Below, in pieces: positions 31,915-40,152 of a stretch of DNA of 40,152 nucleotides. The notes beneath the pieces were generated by a model. That model was not told the origin of the DNA, ran no database searches, and worked only from the letters and a program-made list of their open reading frames with translations. Source of the DNA: Oscillospiraceae bacterium (GTDB lineage Bacteria; Bacillota; Clostridia; Oscillospirales; Ruminococcaceae); NCBI GenBank assembly GCA_020024615.1, contig JAHHTP010000015.1:1-40152 (forward strand), in the 5' to 3' direction. Every line of letters starts with the position of its first letter. Position 1 is the first letter of the stretch. Position numbers and translations under genes: made by a program.

Positions 31915-33000
31915 ATGTCTAACAGATTATTTCAGGGTGTAATTCATCAGATGCGCGGTTGCTTGAATCGAGTAATTGGTGTTATTGATGAAAATTCCTC
32001 GGTAATTGCTTGCAGCGAACTGTCTAAAATTGGTGGAATTAATGAATATGTAACTCTGGATATGGCAGATGGTCAGGATACCTTCGTGCGTGACGGTTAC
32101 ACTTATAAACCGTTTGGGCCGCATGTTCGTCCGGAGTATGCTGTATTTGTTGAAGGTGTAGACGATCAGGCTTCTAAATATGCTTCCCTTCTTGCAGTTT
32201 CGCTTACGAATATCAAACAGTATTATGATGAAAAATATGATCGAAACAACTTTATTAAAAATGTTGTTTTGGATAATATTCTGCCGGGTGATATTTATAT
32301 TAAAGCAAGAGAGCTACATTTTAATGCGGATGTTACCCGTGTCGCTTTCTTAATTCGTGTTGTTACTGTCAATGATGTTTCAGTATATGATATCATTCAG
32401 AACCTGTTCCCGGATAAACAGAAAGACTTTGTTTTTATTATCAGTGAAAATGATATTGTTCTGATCAAAGAGCTGCGTTCGGAAACCAAATCGGAAGATC
32501 TGAAAAAACTGGCAGCTTCGATTGTTGATACTTTAAGCAGCGAATTCTATACCAAAACAACTATCGGTATCGGCTCACCAGTTAATACCGTTAAGGATTT
32601 GGCTCGTTCCTTTAAAGAAGCGCAGGTTGCGATTGAGGTTGGTAAGGTATTCGAAAATGAAGAAACCATTATCAGCTATGAGAATTTAGGCATTGCACGC
32701 TTGATTTATCAGCTGCCGACCACCTTGTGTGAGTCATTCTTAAGAGAGGTCTTTAAAGAAGGTTCTATTGAATCTTTGGATCAGGAAACTTTATTTACCA
32801 TTCATAAATTTTTCGAAAATAATCTGAACGTTTCTGAAACCTCCAGACGCCTATTTGTTCATCGTAATACATTGGTATACCGTCTGGAAAAAATTAAAAA
32901 GATTACCGGTCTGGATCTGCGTGAATTTGACCATGCTATTGTATTTAAAATTGCACTGATGGTTAAGAAATATTTGAACGCTAACCCGACCAAGTTCTGA
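31915..33000 (+). CDS. PucR/CdaR-family transcriptional regulator
   Basis: 361 residues. The C-terminal 60 residues are the PucR-type HTH: FFENNLNVSETSRRLFVHRN (302-321) followed by TLVYRLEKIKKITGLD. A GGDEF-like central region lies near 190-270 (the CdaR group often has this degenerate domain), and an N-terminal sensory part precedes it. In E. coli CdaR senses sugar diacids; ligand and targets here are unknown. It stands alone between a long AT-rich region and a structured terminator, upstream of ftsEX. Confidence 0.9.
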   Translation: MSNRLFQGVIHQMRGCLNRVIGVIDENSSVIACSELSKIGGINEYVTLDMADGQDTFVRDGYTYKPFGPHVRPEYAVFVEGVDDQASKYASLLAVSLTNIKQYYDEKYDRNNFIKNVVLDNILPGDIYIKARELHFNADVTRVAFLIRVVTVNDVSVYDIIQNLFPDKQKDFVFIISENDIVLIKELRSETKSEDLKKLAASIVDTLSSEFYTKTTIGIGSPVNTVKDLARSFKEAQVAIEVGKVFENEETIISYENLGIARLIYQLPTTLCESFLREVFKEGSIESLDQETLFTIHKFFENNLNVSETSRRLFVHRNTLVYRLEKIKKITGLDLREFDHAIVFKIALMVKKYLNANPTKF

Positions 33001-33016
33001 TTTGTATATGGGAGAG

Positions 33017-33077
33017 AACCGCCGTTGCTGCGGGAGGGCTACGGCCACCAGCTGCATTTATTCGGCGGTTTCTTTTT
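33017..33077 (+). terminator. Terminator with a nested hairpin
   Basis: AACCGCCG (33017-33024) pairs perfectly with CGGCGGTT (33063-33070), then TCTTTTTT. The 38-nt loop holds a second small hairpin GGC-TACG-GCC (33038-33047), a UNCG-type tetraloop. Unusually elaborate for a plain terminator. Confidence 0.8.
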
Positions 33078-33125
33078 TGTGTGTAAAATTCAGGTGGAAA
33101 AGCTTTTACCGGGAAGGGAGATTTC

Positions 33126-33806
33126 ATGATACAAAATAGTATGATACAGTTTCAAAATGTGTTTTTAAAATATGATAAGGATACTATGGCATTGCGAGAT
33201 GTTTCACTCACGATTAGACGCGGAGAGTTTGCGTTTATTGTTGGTTCTTCCGGTTCGGGTAAAAGTTCTATTATTAAGCTGATACTCCGGGAGCGCGCTG
33301 CATCTTCTGGTTCGATTATTGTCAATGATGTAGATCTAAATAAAATAAAGCAGCGTCAGATTCCGAAGTTCAGGAGATCTTTGGGAGTCGTATTTCAGGA
33401 TTTCAGATTGATTCCGGATATGAATGTTTATGAAAATGTGGCGTTCAGCATGCGGATGACCGATGCAGCACCGCAGGATATTCAGAAAAGAGTCCCTTAT
33501 GTACTGGGGTTGATGGGTCTGTCCCATAAAGCGAAAAAGTTCCCGCATGAGATTTCGGGTGGTGAACAGCAGAGAGTTGCTTTGGCGCGTGCCTTGATCA
33601 ATGCCCCGCCAATTATTATTGCGGATGAGCCAACTGGAAACATTGATCCGGAACTTTCTTATGAGATTGTAGAACTGCTGCGCGGCATCAATTCATTTGG
33701 AACGACTGTTGTGATGGTAACCCATGAGCAGGAGTTGGTTGAGGATTTTGGTGGGCGTGTAATCCGGATCGAAGATGGCCGGGTTTCGAGCGATACGATA
33801 CTGTGA
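33126..33806 (+). CDS. ftsE: Cell-division ABC ATPase FtsE
   Basis: 226 residues, the standard length. Walker A GSSGSGKSS (40-48), Q-loop VVFQDFRLIPDMNVYENVAF typical of FtsE, signature SGGEQQRVALARAL (144-157), Walker B IIIADEPTGNID (163-174). With FtsX it forms a complex at the septum that does not transport but activates peptidoglycan hydrolases outside; the M23 gene just downstream is the likely partner. Ribosome site GGGAG at 6 nt. Confidence 0.96.
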   Translation: MIQNSMIQFQNVFLKYDKDTMALRDVSLTIRRGEFAFIVGSSGSGKSSIIKLILRERAASSGSIIVNDVDLNKIKQRQIPKFRRSLGVVFQDFRLIPDMNVYENVAFSMRMTDAAPQDIQKRVPYVLGLMGLSHKAKKFPHEISGGEQQRVALARALINAPPIIIADEPTGNIDPELSYEIVELLRGINSFGTTVVMVTHEQELVEDFGGRVIRIEDGRVSSDTIL

Positions 33807-33831
33807 CGGTTTTACATAGAAAGGAAACAGA

Positions 33832-34734
33832 ATGAGGATATCCAATTTGTCCTATCTGATCGGACAAGGGTTAAAAAATATGTGGCGAAACCGGATGATG
33901 TCCATCACCGCAATAGGTGTATTAACGATTTGTTTAATTATGGTTGGTGCCGCCGGTTTGCTGTCCCTTAATATCAATTCGCTAGTTGATTTTGTACAGA
34001 GCGAAAATGAGATGGTTGTTTTTTTGAATGATGGAATGCCAGAAGATGAAGCTTTGCGAATCGGTGAAGTGATTCAGACCAATCCGAATGTAGATCAGAT
34101 CAAGTATGTATCCAGTGAAGAAGCAATGCAGGAACAGAGAGAAGCACTTGGCGAGAATGCTGACCTATTGGACGGTTTGGAAACAGATTTGCTACCAGCA
34201 AAATATGTTGTTAATGTAAAAGACATTGCTGAGTTTGAAAAAACAGCATCCGAACTAGAAAAGCTGGATGGCGTTATGAGTGTATCAGCAGCAACCGATA
34301 TTGCGTCTACTTTGACTGATCTTGGCAGGATGGTTAGTTCGCTTGGATTTATTTTGATTGTAGCACTTGCTATTATAGCAGTGGTTATCGTCATCAATAC
34401 CATTAAGGTTACGATTTTTAACCGAAGTAAAGAAATTAACATCATGCGTTATGTTGGTGCGACTACAACATTTATCCATATCCCATTTATTGTAGAGGGT
34501 ATGACGCTGGGAATGATTTCCGCACTGCTGTCTTTTGGCTGCACCGCAGTGTGCTATAATGGCGTTTTACAGCATGTGGTATCGGAACATTCCGGCTGGT
34601 TACAATCGGCTTTCCAGAACATTTTAGAGTTTTCAGATGTTGCCCTACCGTTGGGAATTGTGTTTGCGGTATCGGGTATTACAATTGGCGTTTTTGGAAG
34701 TTTAATCAGCATACGGAAGTATGCGCGTGTATAA
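33832..34734 (+). CDS. ftsX: Cell-division protein FtsX
   Basis: 300 residues with four membrane helices: one near 22-46, then three in the C-terminal half (about 170-190, 222-245, 270-292) with the FtsX loop between. Extracellular domain about 50-165 binds the hydrolase partner. Typical N-terminal pattern GLKNMWRNRMMSITAIGVLT and the EINIMRYVGATTTFI cytoplasmic coupling segment. It starts 25 nt after ftsE and forms an operon with it. Confidence 0.95.
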   Translation: MRISNLSYLIGQGLKNMWRNRMMSITAIGVLTICLIMVGAAGLLSLNINSLVDFVQSENEMVVFLNDGMPEDEALRIGEVIQTNPNVDQIKYVSSEEAMQEQREALGENADLLDGLETDLLPAKYVVNVKDIAEFEKTASELEKLDGVMSVSAATDIASTLTDLGRMVSSLGFILIVALAIIAVVIVINTIKVTIFNRSKEINIMRYVGATTTFIHIPFIVEGMTLGMISALLSFGCTAVCYNGVLQHVVSEHSGWLQSAFQNILEFSDVALPLGIVFAVSGITIGVFGSLISIRKYARV

Positions 34735-34748
34735 CGGAGGTGTTTGGC

Positions 34749-36059
34749 ATGCACGGGAAAAACAATCAATGGATACAAAAAGGCGTTTCTCTGTTTTGTT
34801 GCGCTGCTGTTTTATTTGGATGTGTACAATCGGCAGGAAATCGACCGGTACTTGCTTATGCTGATGTAGATGCTTTGCAGAGTAAGATTGATGCGCTTGA
34901 AAAGGAAAATAGCGAGGCACAGAAAAAACTTGATGTTTTGAAAGAAGATATTGCGAATCAGGAAAAAGAGCAAAAATTATTAGAGAAAAAGCGCGATAAT
35001 GCACAGGATCAGGTAGTATTGTATGCGCAGAAGCTGGGTGTGTTAGAGGAACAGATCGCTCAGAATGAGGAAGGTATCGCAGAAAAAGAGCAGGATATTG
35101 CAGATCATACAGAACTGTTCGGTCAGCGAATTCGTGCTATGTATCTGTCTTCTCAGACATCTGCAATCGAACTTCTACTGCAATCCAAAAGCTTTTCTGA
35201 ATTCTTATCTCATGCAGAAACGATGCGTCGGATTTCGATTTATGATAATAAATTGATAGATACCTTAAATCAGGAGAAAGGTGAGTTATATCAGCTTCAA
35301 ACCACACTTGACAAACAGCAGACAGAAGCAGAGTTGACCCGACAGAAGTATCTGGATAAGGTAAAAGAGCTTGAGTTTGGTATCAGCGAGGTTCAATTAT
35401 CCAAAGACGAACTGGAAAAACAGAAAGCAGAATATCTTTCCAATATTCAGGAAAATGAGCGAGAGGCAGCTAAACTGGAAGAGCAGACAGCGGCTCTGAT
35501 CAAAAAATATGAGGAACAAGAACGCAAGCGTCGCGAGGAGGCAGAACGCAAACGCCGAGAAGAAGAGGAACGCAGAAAGCAGCAGGAAGCATTAAATAAC
35601 CAAACACAGAATAATGATCAGGGTTATAATGTTCCAGACGCTTCTTCTGAACCTGTTTCAGAACGTGGCTTTGTTTGGCCGTGTCCAAGTTCTGCACGCA
35701 TTACATCCTATTTCGGTTCGCGTGTAATATTTGGTGTTCAAAGTTACCACGGTGCATTGGACATTGCAGCACCAAAAGAATCAGCTATTGTAGCCGCAAA
35801 GAGTGGCACTGTAATTGCTGCTGGTCCATCCGGAACAACTTATGGTACCTATGTTATTATTTCACATGGAGATGGGTATTCTACTTTATATGCACACTGC
35901 AACAGTGTGGATGTATCAGTTGGTCAGCAGGTAAAGCAGGGACAGCGTATTGCTGGTGTTGGCACAACAGGCCGATCTACTGGTTATCATCTGCATTTCG
36001 AGGTGCGTGAAAATGGTGTCAGAGTGAATCCGCTGAACTATGTTTCCAAGCCTTGGTAA
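34749..36059 (+). CDS. EnvC/PcsB-type M23 peptidoglycan endopeptidase with coiled coil
   Basis: 436 residues. Signal peptide about 1-38 (cleavage probable after LAYA; LFGC at 22-25 is a poor lipobox). Long coiled coil 40-280, including a dense charged stretch (about 256-280) rich in Glu, Arg and Lys, then an M23/LytM domain 305-436 with zinc ligands H334 and D338 (HGALD), H383 region and HLHF (414-417). The domain looks catalytically intact. Its position after ftsEX is the classic arrangement of a hydrolase gated by FtsX. Start 34749 has GGAGG at 8 nt; the GTG at 34740 is too close to it. Confidence 0.93.
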   Translation: MHGKNNQWIQKGVSLFCCAAVLFGCVQSAGNRPVLAYADVDALQSKIDALEKENSEAQKKLDVLKEDIANQEKEQKLLEKKRDNAQDQVVLYAQKLGVLEEQIAQNEEGIAEKEQDIADHTELFGQRIRAMYLSSQTSAIELLLQSKSFSEFLSHAETMRRISIYDNKLIDTLNQEKGELYQLQTTLDKQQTEAELTRQKYLDKVKELEFGISEVQLSKDELEKQKAEYLSNIQENEREAAKLEEQTAALIKKYEEQERKRREEAERKRREEEERRKQQEALNNQTQNNDQGYNVPDASSEPVSERGFVWPCPSSARITSYFGSRVIFGVQSYHGALDIAAPKESAIVAAKSGTVIAAGPSGTTYGTYVIISHGDGYSTLYAHCNSVDVSVGQQVKQGQRIAGVGTTGRSTGYHLHFEVRENGVRVNPLNYVSKPW

Positions 36060-36095
36060 TATATTTGGCAAGGCGTATGACAGGAAGGAAAAAAC

Positions 36096-37286
36096 ATGAA
36101 TAAAAAAATTTCATTGGGTGTAGCCATTACCATCGTGGTGCTGGCAATTGCTGTTACTGCCAGTGTCACCGCTATGATTTCGTTAAACGCCTTCGATACG
36201 CTGGTTTATAATATTACTGGCAAAGAGGATGTCTATGAAAAAATCAGAGAGATGGAATCGACTATCAAGAAAAACTTTTATGGTGATCCAGATGAGCAGG
36301 CGCTGCAAGATGCGCTTGCGGCTGGTTTTATAGCGGGATTGGATGATCCGTATTCGGTTTATCTTTCAGCCGATGAATATCAGAAGAAAAAGTTGTCCAA
36401 TACTGGTGTGCGGGTGGGAATCGGCGTTACACTGCAACTGGATGAATCTGGTTATGCTAAGATTATCAAACTCAACGAAGAAGGCGCGGCTGCTAAAGCG
36501 GGTATTGCGCAGAATGACTTGATTGTTGCAATTGATGGAGATTCTGTTTTGCAGAAAAGTCTGAATGAAATTACCGATCTGGTATCCGGAAAAGAGGGAA
36601 CCGAGGTAGTTATTACCATTCGCCGTGCAGATGAAAATGTTGATTATACTGTGATTCGTTCTAGTTTTGATATTGAAACGGTAACCTATCAAATGATGGG
36701 ATCAATTGCTTATGTGAAGGTGAACGGATTCAACGGTAAAACAGTTGAGCAGTTTCAAAATGCGCTGAAATATATCGAGAAACACTCAGCCAAAGGAATT
36801 GTGTTTGATTTGCGTAATAATGGCGGTGGGCTTTTGACATCTGCATGTCAATGTCTGGATATGCTGGTCGGCGAGGGTACATTGGTAACGGCTGAATATA
36901 ACAATGGCGAAACCAAAGTGCTGCATACTTCTGATAAAGATGAAATCAATCTGCCTATGGTAGTGTTACAGAATGGCAATACTGCATCCGCTGGAGAACT
37001 GTTTTCTGCAACATTGCGTGATTTTGGAAAGGCGTCCATTGTTGGTAGCAAGAGTTTTGGAAAAGGTGTTATGCAGTCATTGTATGAATTGTCGGATGGT
37101 TCGGCAATCAATATTACAACTGCAAAATTTGCTCCATATAGCGGTACCTCTTTCAATAAAATTGGAATTGCACCGACTTATGAAGTATCTGTCACCAAGG
37201 AACAGGAGCAGATGATCCTGTTTGGAGACTTAAATGATGATCCACAGTTATCCAAAGCGCTGGAAGTTTTGGGTGCTAAAAAATAG
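36096..37286 (+). CDS. ctpA: Carboxyl-terminal processing protease (S41, CtpA/CtpB type)
   Basis: 396 residues: N-terminal membrane anchor (about 8-30), PDZ domain (about 100-180, VGIGVTL and AAAKAGI), then the tail-specific protease core with nucleophile S298 (NTASAGE) and general base K323 (SFGKGVMQ). It degrades or processes envelope proteins outside the membrane. It lies 37 nt after the M23 gene in the ftsEX operon, a common order in Clostridia. In spore formers CtpB contributes to sigma-K activation, but this role is not shown here. Confidence 0.95.
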   Translation: MNKKISLGVAITIVVLAIAVTASVTAMISLNAFDTLVYNITGKEDVYEKIREMESTIKKNFYGDPDEQALQDALAAGFIAGLDDPYSVYLSADEYQKKKLSNTGVRVGIGVTLQLDESGYAKIIKLNEEGAAAKAGIAQNDLIVAIDGDSVLQKSLNEITDLVSGKEGTEVVITIRRADENVDYTVIRSSFDIETVTYQMMGSIAYVKVNGFNGKTVEQFQNALKYIEKHSAKGIVFDLRNNGGGLLTSACQCLDMLVGEGTLVTAEYNNGETKVLHTSDKDEINLPMVVLQNGNTASAGELFSATLRDFGKASIVGSKSFGKGVMQSLYELSDGSAINITTAKFAPYSGTSFNKIGIAPTYEVSVTKEQEQMILFGDLNDDPQLSKALEVLGAKK

Positions 37287-37289
37287 AGG

Positions 37290-37318
37290 TTGACAGAACA
37301 GAAAATTTCATATATAAT
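37290..37318 (+). promoter_or_regulatory. Perfect-consensus promoter of greA-lysS
   Basis: TTGACA (37290-37295), 17-nt spacer, TATAAT (37313-37318). All twelve consensus bases match. Predicted start about 37325, immediately before a hairpin. Confidence 0.93.
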
Positions 37319-37325
37319 ATTAAGG

Positions 37326-37351
37326 ATACCGGCAATATAGCCGGTATTTTG
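37326..37351 (+). terminator. Hairpin at the greA promoter start site
   Basis: ATACCGGC (37326-37333) pairs with GCCGGTAT (37340-37347), followed by TTTTG. It could terminate read-through from ctpA, or, as it begins at the predicted greA start site, be a 5'-end stabiliser. Confidence 0.7.
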
Positions 37352-37409
37352 AAATATATCGGCATGGGGGGCAAATTGACCCACCTTATAAAATACAGGA
37401 GGAATCAGG

Positions 37410-37907
37410 ATGGCAAATCAGGTAATTACCATGACCAAAGAGGGATATGAAAATCTGGAAAAAGAATTAAACGAACTCATCACCGTAAAACGTGTTGAGG
37501 TAAAAGAGAAACTGAAAGAGGCTCGTTCTCAGGGTGACTTGTCCGAGAATGCGGAATATGATGCAGCAAAAGATGAGCAGGGAAAACTGGAAAAGAGAAT
37601 TGCTGATATCGAAGCAATGCTTAAAATTGCACAGGTTGTGGATGAATCCGAGATTTCCATCGATAAAGTCAGCGTTGGCTCTTATGTTACTGTTAAAAAC
37701 TTAAAGAGAAATGTAGTGAATGTTTATAAAATCGTGGGTTCTGCTGAGGCAGATTCTGTGAATAAACGCATTTCCGACGAATCTCCGGTTGGCAAAGCTT
37801 TACTTGGTCACAAAAAAGGTGAAGTTGTTGAAGCAGAGACTCCATCTGGCAGTATTCCATATGAGATTTTAGAAATCAATCGCACCGAAGAAGAAGCAGC
37901 ACAGTAA
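37410..37907 (+). CDS. greA: Transcription elongation factor GreA
   Basis: 165 residues. N-terminal coiled-coil arm with the acidic tip SQGDLSENAEYDAAK that enters the polymerase secondary channel, and the C-terminal FKBP-like domain ending SIPYEILEI. It rescues backtracked RNA polymerase by stimulating transcript cleavage. First gene of the greA-lysS operon, a frequent arrangement in Firmicutes. Ribosome site AGGAGG at 8 nt. Confidence 0.97.
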   Translation: MANQVITMTKEGYENLEKELNELITVKRVEVKEKLKEARSQGDLSENAEYDAAKDEQGKLEKRIADIEAMLKIAQVVDESEISIDKVSVGSYVTVKNLKRNVVNVYKIVGSAEADSVNKRISDESPVGKALLGHKKGEVVEAETPSGSIPYEILEINRTEEEAAQ

Positions 37908-37943
37908 TTACTGTGTATCTGGTAAAGAAAGGAAAGATATATT

Positions 37944-39917
37944 ATGGAACATCTGGAAAACCAGAATGCGGCTGTTGAGCATGAGCAGACTGAGCAGGAA
38001 TTAAAGGCGTTATTGCAGGTAAGACGCGATAAACTGGCTAATTTACAGGCGGCAGGCAAAGACCCGTATCAGAAAACTTCTTATCCGGTTGATACCTATG
38101 CGGCAGATATCAATGATAAATTTGAAGAATATGAAGGTAAAACCGTTTCGATTGCAGGCCGTATCATGTCCAAACGAGATATGGGTAAAGCAGGATTTGT
38201 CGATATCGTTGATACATCTGGCAGAGTGCAGTCTTATGTACGTAAAGATCATCTGGGTGACGAGTCTTTTGCTGATTTTAAAAAATATGATGTTGGAGAT
38301 ATTGTTGGTATCACTGGCGTTGTATTCCGTACGCAGAAAGGTCAGATTTCCGTTAAAGCGGATGAAGTATCACTGCTAACCAAATGTTTAAAACCGTTGC
38401 CAGAAAAATGGCACGGCTTAAAGGATGTTGATACCCGTTATCGTCAGAGATATCTGGATATGATCATGAATCCGGAAGTCAAAGACACCTTCAAAAAGCG
38501 TTCTCAGATTATCAGCGAGATTCGTAACTTTTTGGGTAGACGCGGCTTTATGGAGGTTGAAACGCCTATGCTGGTTGCCAATGCAGGTGGTGCAGCAGCA
38601 AGACCGTTTGAGACTCATTATAATGCACTGAATGAAGATGTTAAACTGCGTATTTCCTTAGAGTTATATTTAAAACGTCTGATTGTCGGTGGCTTGGATA
38701 AAGTATATGAAATCGGCCGCGTATTCCGTAATGAGGGTGTTGATACTAGACACAACCCGGAATTTACTTTAATGGAGCTGTACCAGGCATACACGGATTA
38801 TGAGGGTATGATGGAACTGACCGAGAGTATGTTCCGTTATTTGGCTGAGACTGTTTGTGGCAGTGCAGTGATTACTTACAGCGGTGTTGAGATTGATATG
38901 TCCAAACCGTTTGCACGCATTACGGTAAAAGAAGCAGTTAAACAGTATACAGGCATTGATTTTGATGAAATTGCAGATGATGCAGCAGCTAAAAAAGTTG
39001 CTGATGAGCATAATATTCATTACGAAGCACGCCACAAAAAAGGCGATATTTTAAATCTGTTCTTCGAGGAATACTGTGAAGATAAAATGATTCAGCCGAC
39101 ATTTGTCTGTGATCATCCAATTGAAGTATCTCCGTTGACCAAGAAGAAAGTATCTGAGCCGGGTCATGTTGAGCGCTTCGAGTTATTTATCTATGGTCGT
39201 GAGATGTGTAATGCATATTCCGAGTTAAACGATCCGATTGATCAGCGTGCACGCTTTGCTGCACAGGAGGAAGCATTTGCTGCTGGTGATGAGGAAGCAA
39301 ATCACACCGATGAGGACTTCTTAAATGCTCTGGAAATTGGTATGCCGCCGACAGGTGGTATCGGTTATGGCATTGACCGTCTGGTTATGTTATTGACAGA
39401 CAGTCCGGCAATCCGTGATGTACTGTTATTCCCAACAATGAAGTCTTTGGATAAAGCGGATGCTCCGAAAAAGGAAGAAAAAGTTGAAATTTCGGAAGAT
39501 TCTGCTGCATCCGCAGCACCGATTATCTCTAATGAAGTGATTGATTTTAGCAAGGTTGAAATTGAGCCGTTATTTGCTGATATGGTCGATTTTGACACCT
39601 TTGCAAAATCTGATTTCCGTGCTGTAAAGGTTAAGGAATGTACTGCTGTTCCGAAGTCCAAGAAGCTCTTAAAATTCGTTCTGGACGACGGTACAGGTGT
39701 TGATAGAGTCATTTTGAGCGGTATTCACGACACTTACGAGCCAGAAGAACTGATTGGTAAGACCCTGATTGCTATCACCAACCTGCCTCCTCGCAAGATG
39801 ATGGGTATCGATTCCTGCGGTATGATTATTTCCGCTGTCCATCATGAAGAAGGCGTTGAAAAGCTCCATTGCCTGATGGTTGATCCTCATATTCCGGCAG
39901 GTGCTAAGCTGTACTAA
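37944..39917 (+). CDS. lysS: Class II lysyl-tRNA synthetase fused to a C-terminal tRNA-binding domain
   Basis: 657 residues instead of the usual 490-510. Residues 45-160 are the anticodon-binding OB fold and 190-500 the class II catalytic core with motif 2 GRVFRNEGVDTRHNPEF (258-274) and motif 3 GIGYGIDRL (about 472-480). After a charged linker (about 505-550) residues 557-657 form an OB domain like the MetRS C-terminus/Arc1p/EMAP II (DFRAVKVKEC, KMMGIDSCGMI). That domain typically binds tRNA nonspecifically. Lysine codons in it are 9 AAG and 1 AAA by my count, versus about 8 AAG and 33 AAA before residue 556, pointing to a different origin. Start has an AAGGAAAG ribosome site. Confidence 0.96.
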   Translation: MEHLENQNAAVEHEQTEQELKALLQVRRDKLANLQAAGKDPYQKTSYPVDTYAADINDKFEEYEGKTVSIAGRIMSKRDMGKAGFVDIVDTSGRVQSYVRKDHLGDESFADFKKYDVGDIVGITGVVFRTQKGQISVKADEVSLLTKCLKPLPEKWHGLKDVDTRYRQRYLDMIMNPEVKDTFKKRSQIISEIRNFLGRRGFMEVETPMLVANAGGAAARPFETHYNALNEDVKLRISLELYLKRLIVGGLDKVYEIGRVFRNEGVDTRHNPEFTLMELYQAYTDYEGMMELTESMFRYLAETVCGSAVITYSGVEIDMSKPFARITVKEAVKQYTGIDFDEIADDAAAKKVADEHNIHYEARHKKGDILNLFFEEYCEDKMIQPTFVCDHPIEVSPLTKKKVSEPGHVERFELFIYGREMCNAYSELNDPIDQRARFAAQEEAFAAGDEEANHTDEDFLNALEIGMPPTGGIGYGIDRLVMLLTDSPAIRDVLLFPTMKSLDKADAPKKEEKVEISEDSAASAAPIISNEVIDFSKVEIEPLFADMVDFDTFAKSDFRAVKVKECTAVPKSKKLLKFVLDDGTGVDRVILSGIHDTYEPEELIGKTLIAITNLPPRKMMGIDSCGMIISAVHHEEGVEKLHCLMVDPHIPAGAKLY

Positions 39918-39924
39918 TGATGTA

Positions 39925-39966
39925 CCGTTTTGCTGTTCAAAACGGGATGTTCCGTAATTCACGGAA
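39925..39966 (+). repeat. Two tandem hairpins after lysS
   Basis: CCGTTTTG (39925-39932) pairs with CAAAACGG (39938-39945), and TTCCGT (39950-39955) pairs with ACGGAA (39961-39966). They begin just after the lysS stop; neither has a T run. Confidence 0.75.
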
Positions 39967-39979
39967 ACCATAAAAAACT

Positions 39980-40003
39980 ACATCATACATCAAAGTTACA
40001 TCA
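39980..40003 (+). repeat. Three ACATCA direct repeats
   Basis: ACATCA at 39980, 39987 and 39998, followed by ATGATG (near-inverse of it). Role unknown. Confidence 0.6.
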
Positions 40004-40049
40004 AATGATGCCAAACTTTGTGCAGCAAGAAAAAAACGCATAATTGTGA

Positions 40050-40084
40050 AATGGGCAATCTCTTGATGGGGTTGCCCATTTTTG
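40050..40084 (+). terminator. Intrinsic terminator of greA-lysS
   Basis: AATGGGCAA (from 40050) pairs with TTGCCCATT (to 40080), followed by TTTTG. The remaining 68 bases of the window show no feature. Confidence 0.9.
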
Positions 40085-40152
40085 TTAAAATGTATTTAGA
40101 GTAGAGTGTTAACTAAATCAAAATTTCTATCACACTCCATTAGAGAAAAGGC

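Noticed and set aside
1..40152. tRNA, rRNA, CRISPR array, transposase, integrase or attachment sites
   Set aside because: Looked for on both strands and found no supporting sequence; regularly spaced repeats and cloverleaf patterns are absent.

Overview
The window reads as chromosomal DNA from a low-GC, endospore-lineage Firmicute, most likely a gut member of the Clostridia. The pointers are a clear Spo0A, PucR-type regulators, AAGGAGG-like ribosome sites, textbook sigma-A promoters with many TGn extended -10 elements, two YitT proteins and an FtsEX/M23 division module. I see no phage, transposon, CRISPR, rRNA or tRNA. Genus-level placement is not possible from sequence reading alone.

Region 1 (1-6.9 kb) is the most unusual part. 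One near-consensus promoter drives a leftward run: alpha/beta hydrolase, Sfp-type phosphopantetheinyl transferase, adenylating enzyme, carrier protein, MBOAT acyltransferase, SGNH/DltD-like esterase and a CrtO-like acyltransferase. A strong hairpin and a cytidine-deaminase-like gene follow. It resembles a dlt operon (D-alanylation of teichoic acid), with four differences: the adenylating enzyme has Ser where the amino-group-binding Asp should be, the carrier has Thr before its attachment Ser, the activating transferase is encoded in cis, and the MBOAT ends in a DltX-like TM-plus-IYxxF tail. My reading is an envelope- or glycan-acylation system whose acyl group is probably not D-alanine.

Region 2 (7-14.5 kb) holds a ferredoxin with a NapH-like membrane iron-sulfur protein, birA, an orphan cobI/cbiL-like methylase, an NSS sodium symporter divergent from an XRE regulator plus YitT pair, and a MATE exporter. 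The -35 boxes of the two divergent promoters lie in a perfect inverted repeat.

Region 3 (14.6-27.5 kb) carries metabolic genes, several suited to glycan or small-molecule scavenging: cytosolic sulfatase with sialidase-like protein, a divergent PHP hydrolase, two TM2 proteins, a DUF1846 protein, an orphan F420-0:glutamate-ligase homologue, a YhcH/NanQ-like protein, an M28 peptidase, a second YitT and a 685-aa glycoside-hydrolase-like protein. The last has a perfect TTGACA-17-TATAAT promoter preceded by two tandem Spo0A-box-like sites.

Region 4 (27.5-40.2 kb) is mostly housekeeping and development: spo0A (a perfect 0A box lies upstream), a DUF4830-like protein, an RsuA-type pseudouridine synthase, an orphan MsmX/UgpC-type sugar ABC ATPase, a PucR/CdaR-type regulator, then ftsE-ftsX-M23 hydrolase-ctpA and greA-lysS. 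LysRS carries an extra C-terminal MetRS/Arc1p-type tRNA-binding domain whose lysine codon use (9 AAG, 1 AAA) differs sharply from the rest of the gene (about 8 AAG, 33 AAA), suggesting a relatively recent domain capture.
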